64,000 nt of DNA from contig NZ_QOIM01000030.1 in NCBI RefSeq assembly GCF_003323735.1, forward strand, positions 245,851-309,850. Direction: 5' to 3'. Position numbers and translations under genes: made by a program. The notes beneath the pieces were generated by a model. That model was not told the DNA's origin, did not search any database, and saw only the letters and a list, made by a program, of their open reading frames with translations. Positions 45,184-53,389 of this stretch are shown here, piece after piece. How positions within the stretch are numbered: the stretch's first letter is position 1; the number at the start of each line of letters is the position of its first letter. This stretch comes from Streptomyces reniochalinae. GTDB taxonomy: Bacteria; Actinomycetota; Actinomycetes; Streptomycetales; Streptomycetaceae.

Positions 45184-46779
45184 TCACCCCGTCCGCCGCA
45201 CCGCCCGTCCGGCCAGGACGTCCGTGCGCTGTCCTTCCTCGATCACCGGGCGGCCCGCCACCAGGACGTGCGGGATGCCGGTCGGCAGGGAGCGGGGCTG
45301 CTCGAACGTGGAGGTCGCCGCGACCGTGTCCGGGTCGAAGACGACCAGGTCGGCCACGTTGCCCTCCCTGACGGTGCCGCGGTCGGGCAGGCGCAGCCGG
45401 GCCGCGGCGCGGCCTGTGAGGTGGGCGACGCACTCCTCCAGTGAGAGGATGCCCAACTCGCGCACGTACCGGCCCAGGTACTGCGGGAAGGTCCCGTAGG
45501 CGCGCGGGTGCGGCTTGGCGCCCTGGAGGATGCCGTCGCTGCCGCCCGTGTGCACCGGGTGCCGCATGATCGCGCGGACGTTCTCCTCGTGGCCGACGTG
45601 CTGGAGGATCGTCGAACCGAGCCGGTCCTCGATCAGCAGCCGGTGCGCCGTCGTCCACGGCTCCTCGCCGCGCGCCGCCGCCGACTCGGCGACGGTGCGG
45701 CCCACATGGTCGGTCAGCTCCGGGTCGCTCACCCCGGAGATCTCGATGCGGTCCCACTCGATCGGCACCCCGTGGCAGCCGTCCGCGCCCTCGACCTCCA
45801 TCACGTGCCGGATGCGCGCCGTCGTCGCCGGGTCGCGCAGCCGCGCCAGGGTCGCCTCGGGGCCGCCCTCGTTCGCCCAACTCGGCAGCATCGCGGCGAG
45901 CGTCGTGCAGCCGGGCGTGTAGGGGTAGGTGTCCAGCGTGATGTCGGCGCCTTCCGCCACCGCAGCGTCGAGCAGCGCCAGCAGCTCGGGTGCCCTGCCC
46001 TTGTTGACGCCGAAGTTCATGGTGGCGTGCGCCAGGTGCAGCGCGCAGCCCGCCTCACGCGTGAGCGCCACCATCTCGGCGTACGCCTCGAGCGCGCCGG
46101 CACCGTAGGAGCGGTGGTGCGGGCAGTAGTAGCCGTCGTACCGGGCCACGACGCGGCACAGTTCGGTCAGCTCGGCGTCCGAGGCGTACATGCCGGGCGT
46201 GTACGTCAGCCCCGACGACATGCCGACGGCACCCTGTTCCATGCCCTCGGCGACCAGCCGTTTCATCGTGGCCACCTCGTCGGCGGTGGCCGGACGGTCG
46301 TCCCAGCCGGTCGCCAGCATGCGCACGCTGCCCTGCGGGATCAGGTACGCCGCGTTGATGGCCACGCCCTGGCGGTCGATGCGGTCGAGGTAGCCGCCGA
46401 CGGTGCGCCAGTCGAAGTCGATGTCGCTGCCGTCACCGTTCCAGCCGGTGATGGCCTCGCGGATCGCGGCGAGCGTCGTGTCGTTTGTCGGCGCGTACGA
46501 CAGGCCGTCCTGGCCCAGCACCTCCAGGGTGACGCCCTGGGCCGCCTTCGCCGAGTGATCGGGGTCGCGGAGGATCGCCAGGTCGGAGTGGGCGTGCATG
46601 TCGATGAAGCCCGGCGCCAGCGCCCGGCCTTCGGCGTCGAGGGTGCGGGTGCCGCTCGGGCGCGGCTCGCCCTCCCGGGCGATGTGGGTGATGCGGCCGT
46701 TTTCGATGCCGACGTCGGCTCGGTAGGAGGGGGCGCCGGTGCCGTCGATGACGCGGGCGTCGCGGATGACCAGGTCCAT
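45184..46779 (-). CDS. N-acyl-D-amino-acid deacylase (D-aminoacylase)
   Basis: This 531-residue amidohydrolase-fold enzyme begins MDLVIRDARVIDGTGAPSYR. The metal motif is APGFIDMHAHSDLAILRDPD (HxH), with further ligands expected in GCALHLAHATMNFGV and GGSDGILQGAKPHPRAYGTF. DGYYCPHHRSYGAGALEAYA and the C-terminal AGRPVIEEGQRTDVLAGRAV are family features. It would free D-amino acids from N-acyl derivatives. It starts 45 bases downstream of the D-serine-dehydratase-like gene on the same strand and is probably co-transcribed with it, giving a deacylate-then-deaminate pair. Confidence 0.93.
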   Translation of the reverse strand: MDLVIRDARVIDGTGAPSYRADVGIENGRITHIAREGEPRPSGTRTLDAEGRALAPGFIDMHAHSDLAILRDPDHSAKAAQGVTLEVLGQDGLSYAPTNDTTLAAIREAITGWNGDGSDIDFDWRTVGGYLDRIDRQGVAINAAYLIPQGSVRMLATGWDDRPATADEVATMKRLVAEGMEQGAVGMSSGLTYTPGMYASDAELTELCRVVARYDGYYCPHHRSYGAGALEAYAEMVALTREAGCALHLAHATMNFGVNKGRAPELLALLDAAVAEGADITLDTYPYTPGCTTLAAMLPSWANEGGPEATLARLRDPATTARIRHVMEVEGADGCHGVPIEWDRIEISGVSDPELTDHVGRTVAESAAARGEEPWTTAHRLLIEDRLGSTILQHVGHEENVRAIMRHPVHTGGSDGILQGAKPHPRAYGTFPQYLGRYVRELGILSLEECVAHLTGRAAARLRLPDRGTVREGNVADLVVFDPDTVAATSTFEQPRSLPTGIPHVLVAGRPVIEEGQRTDVLAGRAVRRTG

Positions 46780-46824
46780 GGGTGGTGCCGTCCCTTTCCG
46801 GGTGCGGGCGGGGCTGGGGCTCTT

Positions 46825-48132
46825 TCAGAAGAAGGTGCGGATCAGGTCGGTGACCGTGCCCTGGGCGTCGACGACCGGGATGACCTGCCACTTGTCGAAG
46901 ATCGTGCAGGGGTGCGACATGCCGAAACCGATCCACTCGCCGACCTCGAGGGCGACCCCGTCCCCGACCCGCAGCCAGGCGTGCTGGTCGCTCAGCGAGG
47001 TGACGGAGATGCCCTCCGCCGGGCGCAGCGTCCCGTCGAGCCCCCGCACCGCGTGCGCCTCGGGCAGTTCCAGGTCGTGAGCGGCGTCCCGCTTGCCCGC
47101 GTTCACGAAGGCCTGACCCGGCTCGGGCCGGGAGACGACCTGCGTCCACAGGGTGAACGCGGCCTGGAGCGCACCCTCCTCGGGGTGCCGGTTGAAGGGC
47201 GTCAGGTGGCGGTAGTGGCCGTCGTCGTGGGAGACGTAGGCGCCGGAGCGCAGCAGCTTCAGCGTGGGCGCCGACATCTCGGGCAGCTCGGCGAAGGTCT
47301 CGGCGACGGCGTCGAACCAGGCGCTGCCGCCCGCGCTGACGACGATCTCGTCCAGCCCCTCGAAGCGCCCGGCCGCGTCGAACGCGGCGGCGAGGGCGAC
47401 CAGTCGCCGCAGCCACTCCCGTACGGCCTGAAGGCCGGCGCCGGGCACCTCGCCCTCGTAGCCGGCGACGCCGACCAGGCGCAGTGTGCCGGTGGCGGCG
47501 ACCGCGTCGGCGACGGCGGCGCACTCCTCCTCGGTACGGACGCCGGTGCGTGCCCCGTCCCCGGCGCCGAGTTCCACGACGACGTCGACGGGCCGCCCCG
47601 CTCCGGCCGCGCGCAGCGCCTCGTCCATGAGGGCGACGCCCCCTACGGAGTCGACATAGCAGACGAAGCGGAAGGACGGGTCGCCGTCGAGTTCGGAGGC
47701 GAGCCAGCGCAGCGCCGAAGCGTCCACCAGCTCGTTGGCGAGAAAGATCCGGGGCACGCCGAACGCGCGCGCGACCCGCACCTGGTGGGGGACGGCCAGG
47801 GTGATGCCCCAGGCGCCCTGCTCGATCTGGCGGGCGAACAGCTGGGGCGCCATGGAGGTCTTGCCGTGCGGGGCGAAGGCGAGGCCGTGCCGGGCGGTGT
47901 AGGCGGAGAGCGCGGCGAGGTTGTGGTCCAGGCGCTCGGCCGAGAGGGCGAGCACGGGGGTGGTGAAGCCGCCGGTGAACAGGGAGCGGCGTTCGGCGGC
48001 CAGCTCCCCGAGCGTCGTGCCCGAGGCCGCCGCGTCCGGGGGCAGGCCCTTGAAGCGGTGGTCGGCGGGCTCGTCCGCCAGCCGGGCGGCTGCGTGGGCG
48101 GCTGCGGTGTGACGGGGGCCGGGGGCTGCCAT
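46825..48132 (-). CDS. PLP amino acid deaminase, D-serine dehydratase/DTA-like fold
   Basis: This 435-residue fold-type III PLP enzyme has an alanine-racemase-like N-terminal barrel with the Schiff-base lysine in LAFAPHGKTSMAPQLF. The C-terminal domain has GEWIGFGMSHPCTIFDKWQV, where His and Cys match the zinc site of eukaryotic-type D-serine dehydratase and D-threonine aldolase. It probably converts a D-amino acid to a 2-oxo acid and ammonia through an enamine, which the RidA encoded opposite would hydrolyse. GGAGTCCCGC precedes the ATG at 48132. Its promoter region contains the large inverted repeat at 48166-48188. Confidence 0.88.
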   Translation of the reverse strand: MAAPGPRHTAAAHAAARLADEPADHRFKGLPPDAAASGTTLGELAAERRSLFTGGFTTPVLALSAERLDHNLAALSAYTARHGLAFAPHGKTSMAPQLFARQIEQGAWGITLAVPHQVRVARAFGVPRIFLANELVDASALRWLASELDGDPSFRFVCYVDSVGGVALMDEALRAAGAGRPVDVVVELGAGDGARTGVRTEEECAAVADAVAATGTLRLVGVAGYEGEVPGAGLQAVREWLRRLVALAAAFDAAGRFEGLDEIVVSAGGSAWFDAVAETFAELPEMSAPTLKLLRSGAYVSHDDGHYRHLTPFNRHPEEGALQAAFTLWTQVVSRPEPGQAFVNAGKRDAAHDLELPEAHAVRGLDGTLRPAEGISVTSLSDQHAWLRVGDGVALEVGEWIGFGMSHPCTIFDKWQVIPVVDAQGTVTDLIRTFF

Positions 48133-48165
48133 GCGGGACTCCGTGAGAGATACCGTGAAAAGGAA

Positions 48166-48188
48166 GTCGTTGCATATTCTGCAACGAC
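48166..48188. promoter_or_regulatory. Operator GTCGTTGCA-N5-TGCAACGAC
   Basis: Perfect nine-base arms surround TATTC in the 158-base gap between the divergent arms of the D-amino acid cluster. It lies next to the rightward -35 and within the leftward promoter area. The IclR regulator encoded in the cluster is the obvious candidate ligand. Confidence 0.7.
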
Positions 48189-48190
48189 CA

Positions 48191-48220
48191 TTGCGTATGA
48201 CGCTTATGGCTGTCTAGCAT
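48191..48220 (+). promoter_or_regulatory. Promoter of the kinase-iclR-ridA-gntP operon
   Basis: TTGCGT (48191-48196), an 18-base spacer and TAGCAT (48215-48220), placed immediately downstream of the inverted repeat, about 70 bases before the GTG start. Confidence 0.5.
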
Positions 48221-48290
48221 CCCGCCGAACGGCCGGTCAATGGAACCGGTCGCCCGAGCAACCGGCGCACGACGAGGAGCGGGACCCACC

Positions 48291-49526
48291 GTGACCACCA
48301 CCCCCGAGACCGACGTCGTCTGCCTGGGCGAGTCCATGGTCACGTTCCTGCCCTCGCGTCCAGGGCCGCTGGCCGACGTGCCCTCGTTCGAGCGGACGAT
48401 CGGCGGGGCCGAGTCCAACGTCGCCTGCACGCTGGCCCGCGCCGGGCACCGTGCCCGCTGGGTCAGCAGAGTGGGCACGGACGGCTTCGGCGACCACCTG
48501 GTCCGCACGATCGCCGCGCACGGGGTGGACACCACGGCCGTCGCACGCGACCCCGAGCGGCCGACGGGGATCTACTTCCGCACGGACGGCGAACGCGCCA
48601 CCGGCGCCGAGCCCGCCACCGGCACGGAGCCCGCCACCGGCACGGAGCCCGCCACCGGCACGGAGCCCGCCCCGGTTTCCGAGGTGGTCTACTACCGCGC
48701 GGGCTCCGCCGCCTCCGCCATGTCCCCGGCCAACGTGGAGCCCCGCGCGGCGCGGGCCGGCCACATCCTGCACCTGACCGGCATCACCGCGGCCCTCTCG
48801 GCCGACTGCCTGGCCCTGCTGCGGACCCTCACGTCCGCGCGTCCCGCCGCGGCGCCCGGCGCGCACCCGGGGCCGCTGGTCTCCTTCGACGTCAACTACC
48901 GGGTCGGCCTGTGGCGGACGGCGCCCGAGCCGGGCGGACAGGTGCTGGGCGAACTCGCCCAGCACAGCGACATCGTCTTCGTCGGCGAGGACGAGGCCGC
49001 CGCCGCGTGGGGCGTCACCGGCGGACCCGACGCGGTACGCGAGGCACTCCCCGAGCCGGCCGTACTCGTGGTCAAGCAGGGCAGCGTGGGGGCGACCGCG
49101 TTCGTCGGGGAGTCGGCAGGCGTGTTCGCGCCGGCCCTGCGCGTGGACGTCGTCTCGCCCGTCGGCGCCGGCGACGCCTTCGCCGCCGGGTTCCTGGCCG
49201 GCACGCTGCGGGGGCTTCCGGTGCGGGAGCGGCTGCGGCACGGACACCTGAGCGCCGCCGCCGTGCTGACCGCCGCGGGCGACCTGGCCGCGCCGCCGCC
49301 GCGCGAGGCGGCCGACCGGCTGGTGGCCCTGGACGACGCGGCCTGGGAGGCACTGCGGCTGGGCCGGGGATGGAGCGCGGGGACGCCGCCGCGGACGCCA
49401 CCGGGCGCGCGCGGCCCCGAGACCGCGAACGCGCGCGGCCCCCGGACCGCGAACGGCAAAAACCCCGGCGCCGGACAGCCCGGCGAGGGCCTGTACGGCG
49501 GCACGCAGGCGGAGGTGGACGCATGA
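48291..49526 (+). CDS. PfkB-family carbohydrate kinase (2-keto-3-deoxygluconate kinase-like)
   Basis: This 411-residue ribokinase-fold protein starts at a GTG with GAGGAG upstream. Family blocks are VVCLGESMVTFLPSRPGPL, TIGGAESNVACTLARAG (substrate glycines), SFDVNYRVGLWR and RVDVVSPVGAGDAFAAGFL (anion hole and catalytic Asp). An 18-base repeat, four copies at 48598-48669, inserts PATGTE units at about residues 103-126. The C-terminal 50 residues are low-complexity. It may phosphorylate a keto-deoxy acid, but its substrate in a D-amino acid cluster is not obvious. The stop overlaps the iclR start as ATGA. Confidence 0.85.
   Translation: MTTTPETDVVCLGESMVTFLPSRPGPLADVPSFERTIGGAESNVACTLARAGHRARWVSRVGTDGFGDHLVRTIAAHGVDTTAVARDPERPTGIYFRTDGERATGAEPATGTEPATGTEPATGTEPAPVSEVVYYRAGSAASAMSPANVEPRAARAGHILHLTGITAALSADCLALLRTLTSARPAAAPGAHPGPLVSFDVNYRVGLWRTAPEPGGQVLGELAQHSDIVFVGEDEAAAAWGVTGGPDAVREALPEPAVLVVKQGSVGATAFVGESAGVFAPALRVDVVSPVGAGDAFAAGFLAGTLRGLPVRERLRHGHLSAAAVLTAAGDLAAPPPREAADRLVALDDAAWEALRLGRGWSAGTPPRTPPGARGPETANARGPRTANGKNPGAGQPGEGLYGGTQAEVDA
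48598..48669 (+). repeat. 18-base coding tandem repeat in the kinase gene
   Basis: Four units of CCACCGGCACGGAGCCCG (the first with two substitutions) are placed head to tail at 48598, 48616, 48634 and 48652. Copy number may vary between strains because each unit keeps the frame. Confidence 0.9.
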
Positions 49527-50326
49527 GCCAGACCGTGGGCCGGGCGTTGAGCATCCTGCCGCTGCTCGCCGAGGGCCCCGCCAACCTGGAGCAGGTCGCC
49601 TCCCGGCTGGACGTGCACAAGTCGACGGCGCTGCGGCTGCTGCGGACGCTGCACGAGCACGGCATCGTCTACCGGCAGCCGGACCAGCGCTACCGGCTGG
49701 GCGCGCGCCTGTTCGCCCTCGCGCAGGAGGCGGTGGAGAACCTCGACGTCCGCGAGATCGCCCACCCGCACCTGGCCGAGCTCAACGCCGCCTGCGGGCA
49801 CACCGTCCACCTCGCGGTCTACGAGGAGGACGAGGTCCTCTACATCGACAAGGTCGAGAGCCGCTACCCGGTGCGGATGTACTCGCGCATCGGCAAGCCC
49901 GTGGCGATCACCGTCGCCGCCGTGGCCAAACTGCTGCTGGCGGACCTGCCCGAGCCGGAGCGGCGCGCCGTCGCCGAACGGCTCGACTACCCCCGCTACA
50001 CGTCCCGTTCGACGCCCGACGCCGCCGCGTTCCTCGCGGAGCTTGCCAAGGTGCGCGAACAGGGCTGGGCCACCGACCTGGGTGGCCACGAGGAGTCCAT
50101 CAACTGCGTCGGAGCCCCCATCAGGGGCGCCGAGGGGCGCGTGGTGGCGGCCATGTCGGTCTCCGCGCCGAACGTCGTCGTCTCCGCGGACGAACTCCTC
50201 TCCCTGCTGCCCCGCGTGCGGCGTACGGCCGAGGCCATCAGCGCCGAGTACGTGGGGCAGCCGACCCTCCCGCAGCCCACGGGCGGGAGACACCCCCATC
50301 CGCGACACAAGAGAGCCGCACCATGA
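49523..50326 (+). CDS. IclR-family transcriptional regulator
   Basis: This 267-residue regulator has a winged helix at residues 1-62 (VGRALSILPLLAEGPANLEQ, LDVHKSTALRLLRTLHEHGI). The IclR effector domain follows (GHTVHLAVYEEDEVLYIDKV, GWATDLGGHEESINCVGAPI). It lies inside the operon it probably controls, overlapping the kinase stop and the ridA start (ATGA at both ends), and the inverted repeat at 48166-48188 is its likely site. Effector is unknown; a 2-oxo acid or a D-amino acid would fit the gene set. The basic, His-rich tail (GRHPHPRHKRAAP) is unusual. Confidence 0.92.
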   Translation: MSQTVGRALSILPLLAEGPANLEQVASRLDVHKSTALRLLRTLHEHGIVYRQPDQRYRLGARLFALAQEAVENLDVREIAHPHLAELNAACGHTVHLAVYEEDEVLYIDKVESRYPVRMYSRIGKPVAITVAAVAKLLLADLPEPERRAVAERLDYPRYTSRSTPDAAAFLAELAKVREQGWATDLGGHEESINCVGAPIRGAEGRVVAAMSVSAPNVVVSADELLSLLPRVRRTAEAISAEYVGQPTLPQPTGGRHPHPRHKRAAP

Positions 50327-50736
50327 GCGAGAAGCTGTCCAAGACCGCACTGACCCCGGCCACCCACACGACGCCGCCCGCGAAGTTCTCGCACGGCGTG
50401 CGCAAGGGGAACGTTCTTCAGGTCGCCGGGCAGGTCGGGTTCGGCCCGGCCGTCGAGGGTCAGGCGCCGACGCCCGTCGGCCCCACCCTGCGCGAGCAGA
50501 CCCTCCAGACCCTCGCCAACGTGGAGGCCATCCTCACCGAGGGCGGCGCCACGTGGGAGGACGCCGTGATGATCCGGGTGTACCTGACGGACACCGCGCA
50601 CTTCGCGGAGTTCAACGAGATCTACAACGAGTACTTCGCCTCCCTGGCCCAGGCCCCGGCCGCGCGTACGACGGTGTACGTCGGCCTCCCCGCCGGTCTC
50701 CTCGTCGAGATCGACGCGCTCGCCGTCCTCGGCTGA
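50323..50736 (+). CDS. RidA-family enamine/imine deaminase
   Basis: This 137-residue YjgF/RidA protein has HGVRKGNVLQVAGQVGFGPA, the QTLANVEAILTEGGATWEDA helix and AARTTVYVGLPAGLLVEIDA with the substrate-binding Arg. RidA proteins are trimers that hydrolyse reactive enamines such as 2-aminoacrylate released by PLP dehydratases. That matches the D-serine-dehydratase-like enzyme in the opposite arm. Its start overlaps the iclR stop (ATGA). Confidence 0.93.
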   Translation: MSEKLSKTALTPATHTTPPAKFSHGVRKGNVLQVAGQVGFGPAVEGQAPTPVGPTLREQTLQTLANVEAILTEGGATWEDAVMIRVYLTDTAHFAEFNEIYNEYFASLAQAPAARTTVYVGLPAGLLVEIDALAVLG

Positions 50737-50834
50737 GCTTCCTTGTCCCCACCCCGCCCCGGGGCCGCCCAGACGGGCGCTCCCCGGGGCGTGCGGCAGG
50801 GGCTCCTCTCAGCACTGAACAACGGAGTTCCCCC

Positions 50835-52289
50835 ATGCTGTTCGCCGCCGCCGAGAAGACGCCGCCCCACACGGGCGGCCTGCTGGCGCTCATACCCGGG
50901 ACCGGGGGCCTGCTCACCGTGGCGGCTCTCGGGATCATCCTGCTGCTCGTACTGATCATCAAGGTCCGCCTCCAGCCGTTCGTCGCGCTGCTCACCGTCT
51001 CCATCGCGGTGGGCCTGGCGGCGGGCCTGTCCGTCACCGAACTCTTCGGTACCGTCCAGAATTCCGACGCCGTCTCGATGATCGAGTCGGGCATGGGCGG
51101 CATCCTCGGGCACGTCGCCATCATCATCGGCCTCGGCACCATGCTGGGCGCGATCCTGGAGGTCAGCGGCGGCGCCGAGGCGCTCTCGGCGAGGCTGCTC
51201 GGCCTGTTCGGGGAGAAGCGCGCCCCGCTGGCCATGGGGCTGACGGGTCTGATCTTCGGCATCCCCGTCTTCTTCGACGTCGGCATCTTCGTGCTGGCGC
51301 CCATCGTCTACGCGGCGGCCAAGCGCAGCGGCAAGTCCGTGCTGCTGTACTGCATGCCGATGCTGGCCGGCCTGTCGATGACGCACGCGTTCCTGCCGCC
51401 GCACCCGGGCCCTGTGGCGGCCGCCGGCCTGCTCGACGTGGATCTGGGCTGGATCATCCTGATGGGTGTCGTCTGCGGCATCCCCGCGGTGCTCGCCGCG
51501 TGGGCGTACGCGGCGTGGATCGGCAACCGGGTCTTCGTCGACGTGCCGCAGGACATGCTGGAGGCCGTGGAGGAGTCCAAGCGGGCCGTGGCACGGGACG
51601 TGGGGGAGCGGGGCGAGAAGCCGGTCTCCGTGGGCACGGTCTTCGCCATCATCGGCACCCCGCTGGTGCTGATCCTGGCCGCGACGTTCTCCTCCATCGC
51701 GCTCGACCCCTCCACGGGGCGCTCGGTCATCGAGTTCATCGGCCACCCGTTCGTGGCGCTGACGGTGGCGCTGCTGCTGGCCTACTACCTGCTGGGGCTG
51801 CGCAGGGGCTGGAGCCGCAAGTCGCTGGAGACGGTCTCCACCGCCTCGCTCAAGCCGGTCGGCAACATCCTGCTGGTCGTCGGCGCGGGCGGCATCTTCG
51901 GCGCCGTCCTCCAGGGGTCCGGTGTCGCGCAGGCTCTCGCTGACGTGTTCGGGGACGCGGGGCTGCCGGTGATCGTGCTGGCCTACCTGATCTCGCTGGT
52001 GCTGCGGGTGGCGCAGGGCTCGGCGACCGTCGCCATCGTCACCACCGCCGGGATCGTGGCGCCGCTGCTGGCGCAGAGCGACCCGTCCCAGGCGCACCTC
52101 GCGCTGGTCATCATGGCGATCTCCGCCGGGTCGATCTTCGCCTCGCACGTCAACGACGGCGGGTTCTGGATGGTGGCGAAGTACTTCGGCATCTCCGAGC
52201 GGGACACGCTCAAGTCGTGGACGGTGCTGGAGTCGGTGCTCTCGGTCGCCGGGTTCGTGGTGGCCGCGTTGGTGAGCGTCTTCGTCTAG
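50835..52289 (+). CDS. GntP-family permease (gluconate / D-serine type)
   Basis: This 484-residue transporter has about 12-14 transmembrane segments. The GntP signature regions are visible: LTGLIFGIPVFFDVGIFVLA, MPMLAGLSMTHAFLPPHPGP and VAQGSATVAIVTTAGIVAPL. The family includes gluconate:H+ symporters and D-serine permeases (DsdX). Given its operon partners, uptake of a D-amino acid or of a sugar acid are both plausible. A 98-base leader separates it from ridA, and the ATG at 50835 follows a GGAG seven bases upstream. It closes the operon at a strong terminator. Confidence 0.93.
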   Translation: MLFAAAEKTPPHTGGLLALIPGTGGLLTVAALGIILLLVLIIKVRLQPFVALLTVSIAVGLAAGLSVTELFGTVQNSDAVSMIESGMGGILGHVAIIIGLGTMLGAILEVSGGAEALSARLLGLFGEKRAPLAMGLTGLIFGIPVFFDVGIFVLAPIVYAAAKRSGKSVLLYCMPMLAGLSMTHAFLPPHPGPVAAAGLLDVDLGWIILMGVVCGIPAVLAAWAYAAWIGNRVFVDVPQDMLEAVEESKRAVARDVGERGEKPVSVGTVFAIIGTPLVLILAATFSSIALDPSTGRSVIEFIGHPFVALTVALLLAYYLLGLRRGWSRKSLETVSTASLKPVGNILLVVGAGGIFGAVLQGSGVAQALADVFGDAGLPVIVLAYLISLVLRVAQGSATVAIVTTAGIVAPLLAQSDPSQAHLALVIMAISAGSIFASHVNDGGFWMVAKYFGISERDTLKSWTVLESVLSVAGFVVAALVSVFV

Positions 52290-52322
52290 CCGCGCCGCCC
52301 CTCTTTCTCGACTCCCGCTCGG

Positions 52323-52359
52323 GCACCCCCGGAATCCGCTCTGCCGATTCCGGGGGTGC
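52323..52359 (+). terminator. Terminator of the gntP operon
   Basis: GCACCCCCGGAATC (52323-52336) pairs perfectly with GATTCCGGGGGTGC (52346-52359), 34 bases past the stop. Confidence 0.9.
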
Positions 52360-52441
52360 TCTTGTGGGGGAACGTCAACTGGCCCAAGAATGCACGGCGT
52401 CAGACCGAACGATCCTTCGGTACCGGAGAGGACCCCCCACC

Positions 52442-53311
52442 ATGAACAGACCTCTCGTCGGCTCTCTCGCCGCCACGTTCCTCGGCGCCGCCGCCCTCAC
52501 CGGCGTGTCCGCCGCACCCGCTGCCGCCGCCCCCACCGACGGCAGCACCGCCCCGGCCACCGCGCAGGCCCCCAAGGCGGCGCCCTCCTTCGAGGGCACC
52601 GTCGCGCTGAGCAACTGCTCTGGCTCCGTGGTCAAGATGCCGGCCTCGCAGCCCGGTGACCCCGCGCTCGTGCTCTCCAACGGGCACTGCCTGGAGGAGG
52701 GCATGCCAGAGCCTGGCCAGGTCATCACCGACCAGCCCTCCGACCGCTCCTTCACCCTCCTGAAGGCGGACGGCGGCGACGCGGGCACCGTCAACGCCAC
52801 CAAGGTCTCCTACGCGACGATGACGGACACCGACGTCTCGCTCTACGAGGTCGGCTCGACCTACCAGGAGATCGAGGACGAGTTCGGCGTCAAGGCCCTC
52901 GACGTCGAGGCGTCCCACCCCACGCAGGGCAACGACATCACCGTCGTCTCCGGCTACTGGAAGGAGACGTACGGCTGCGCGATCGACGGCTTCGCCTACC
53001 GCCTCAAGGAGGCCGGCTGGACGATGAAGGACTCGATCCGCTACACGGCCGACTGCGACACCAAGGGCGGCACCTCGGGCTCACCCGTGATCGACAACGC
53101 CAGCGGCAAGATCGTCGGCGTCAACAACACGCGGAACGAGAGCGGTGAGGAGTGCACGATGAACAACCCCTGCGAGGTGGACGAGAGCGGTAGGACCACC
53201 GTCCGCGAGGGGACCGCCTACGGCCAGCAGACCTACCTCCTCGCGCCGTGCGTGGGGGAGGGGAACAAGCTCGACCTCGGCGCCGAGGGCTGCACGCTCC
53301 CCAAGCCGTGA
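52442..53311 (+). CDS. Secreted trypsin-like serine protease, copy 1
   Basis: This 289-residue preprotein has a signal peptide (MNRPLVGSLAATFLGAAALT, cleavage after AAPAAAA) and an Ala/Pro/Thr-rich spacer. The chymotrypsin-fold domain has its catalytic triad in LSNGHCLEEG (His82), TDTDVSLYEV (Asp131) and TKGGTSGSPVID (Ser212). Cysteines at 59, 83, 179 and 205 could form two disulfides. GGAGAGG lies about 11 bases before the ATG. A close paralogue follows 78 bases downstream. Confidence 0.9.
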   Translation: MNRPLVGSLAATFLGAAALTGVSAAPAAAAPTDGSTAPATAQAPKAAPSFEGTVALSNCSGSVVKMPASQPGDPALVLSNGHCLEEGMPEPGQVITDQPSDRSFTLLKADGGDAGTVNATKVSYATMTDTDVSLYEVGSTYQEIEDEFGVKALDVEASHPTQGNDITVVSGYWKETYGCAIDGFAYRLKEAGWTMKDSIRYTADCDTKGGTSGSPVIDNASGKIVGVNNTRNESGEECTMNNPCEVDESGRTTVREGTAYGQQTYLLAPCVGEGNKLDLGAEGCTLPKP

Positions 53312-53389
53312 GCACGCCGTGAGCACCTGGGCGTACGGACGTTGGGGCCGCACCATTCCTGTCGGTTCATCTCGAAGAATGAGGAGTAC

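Noticed and set aside
45508..48294. 928-codon plus frame opposite the D-aminoacylase and D-serine-dehydratase-like genes
   Set aside because: Antisense to two complete enzymes, with no domain of its own.
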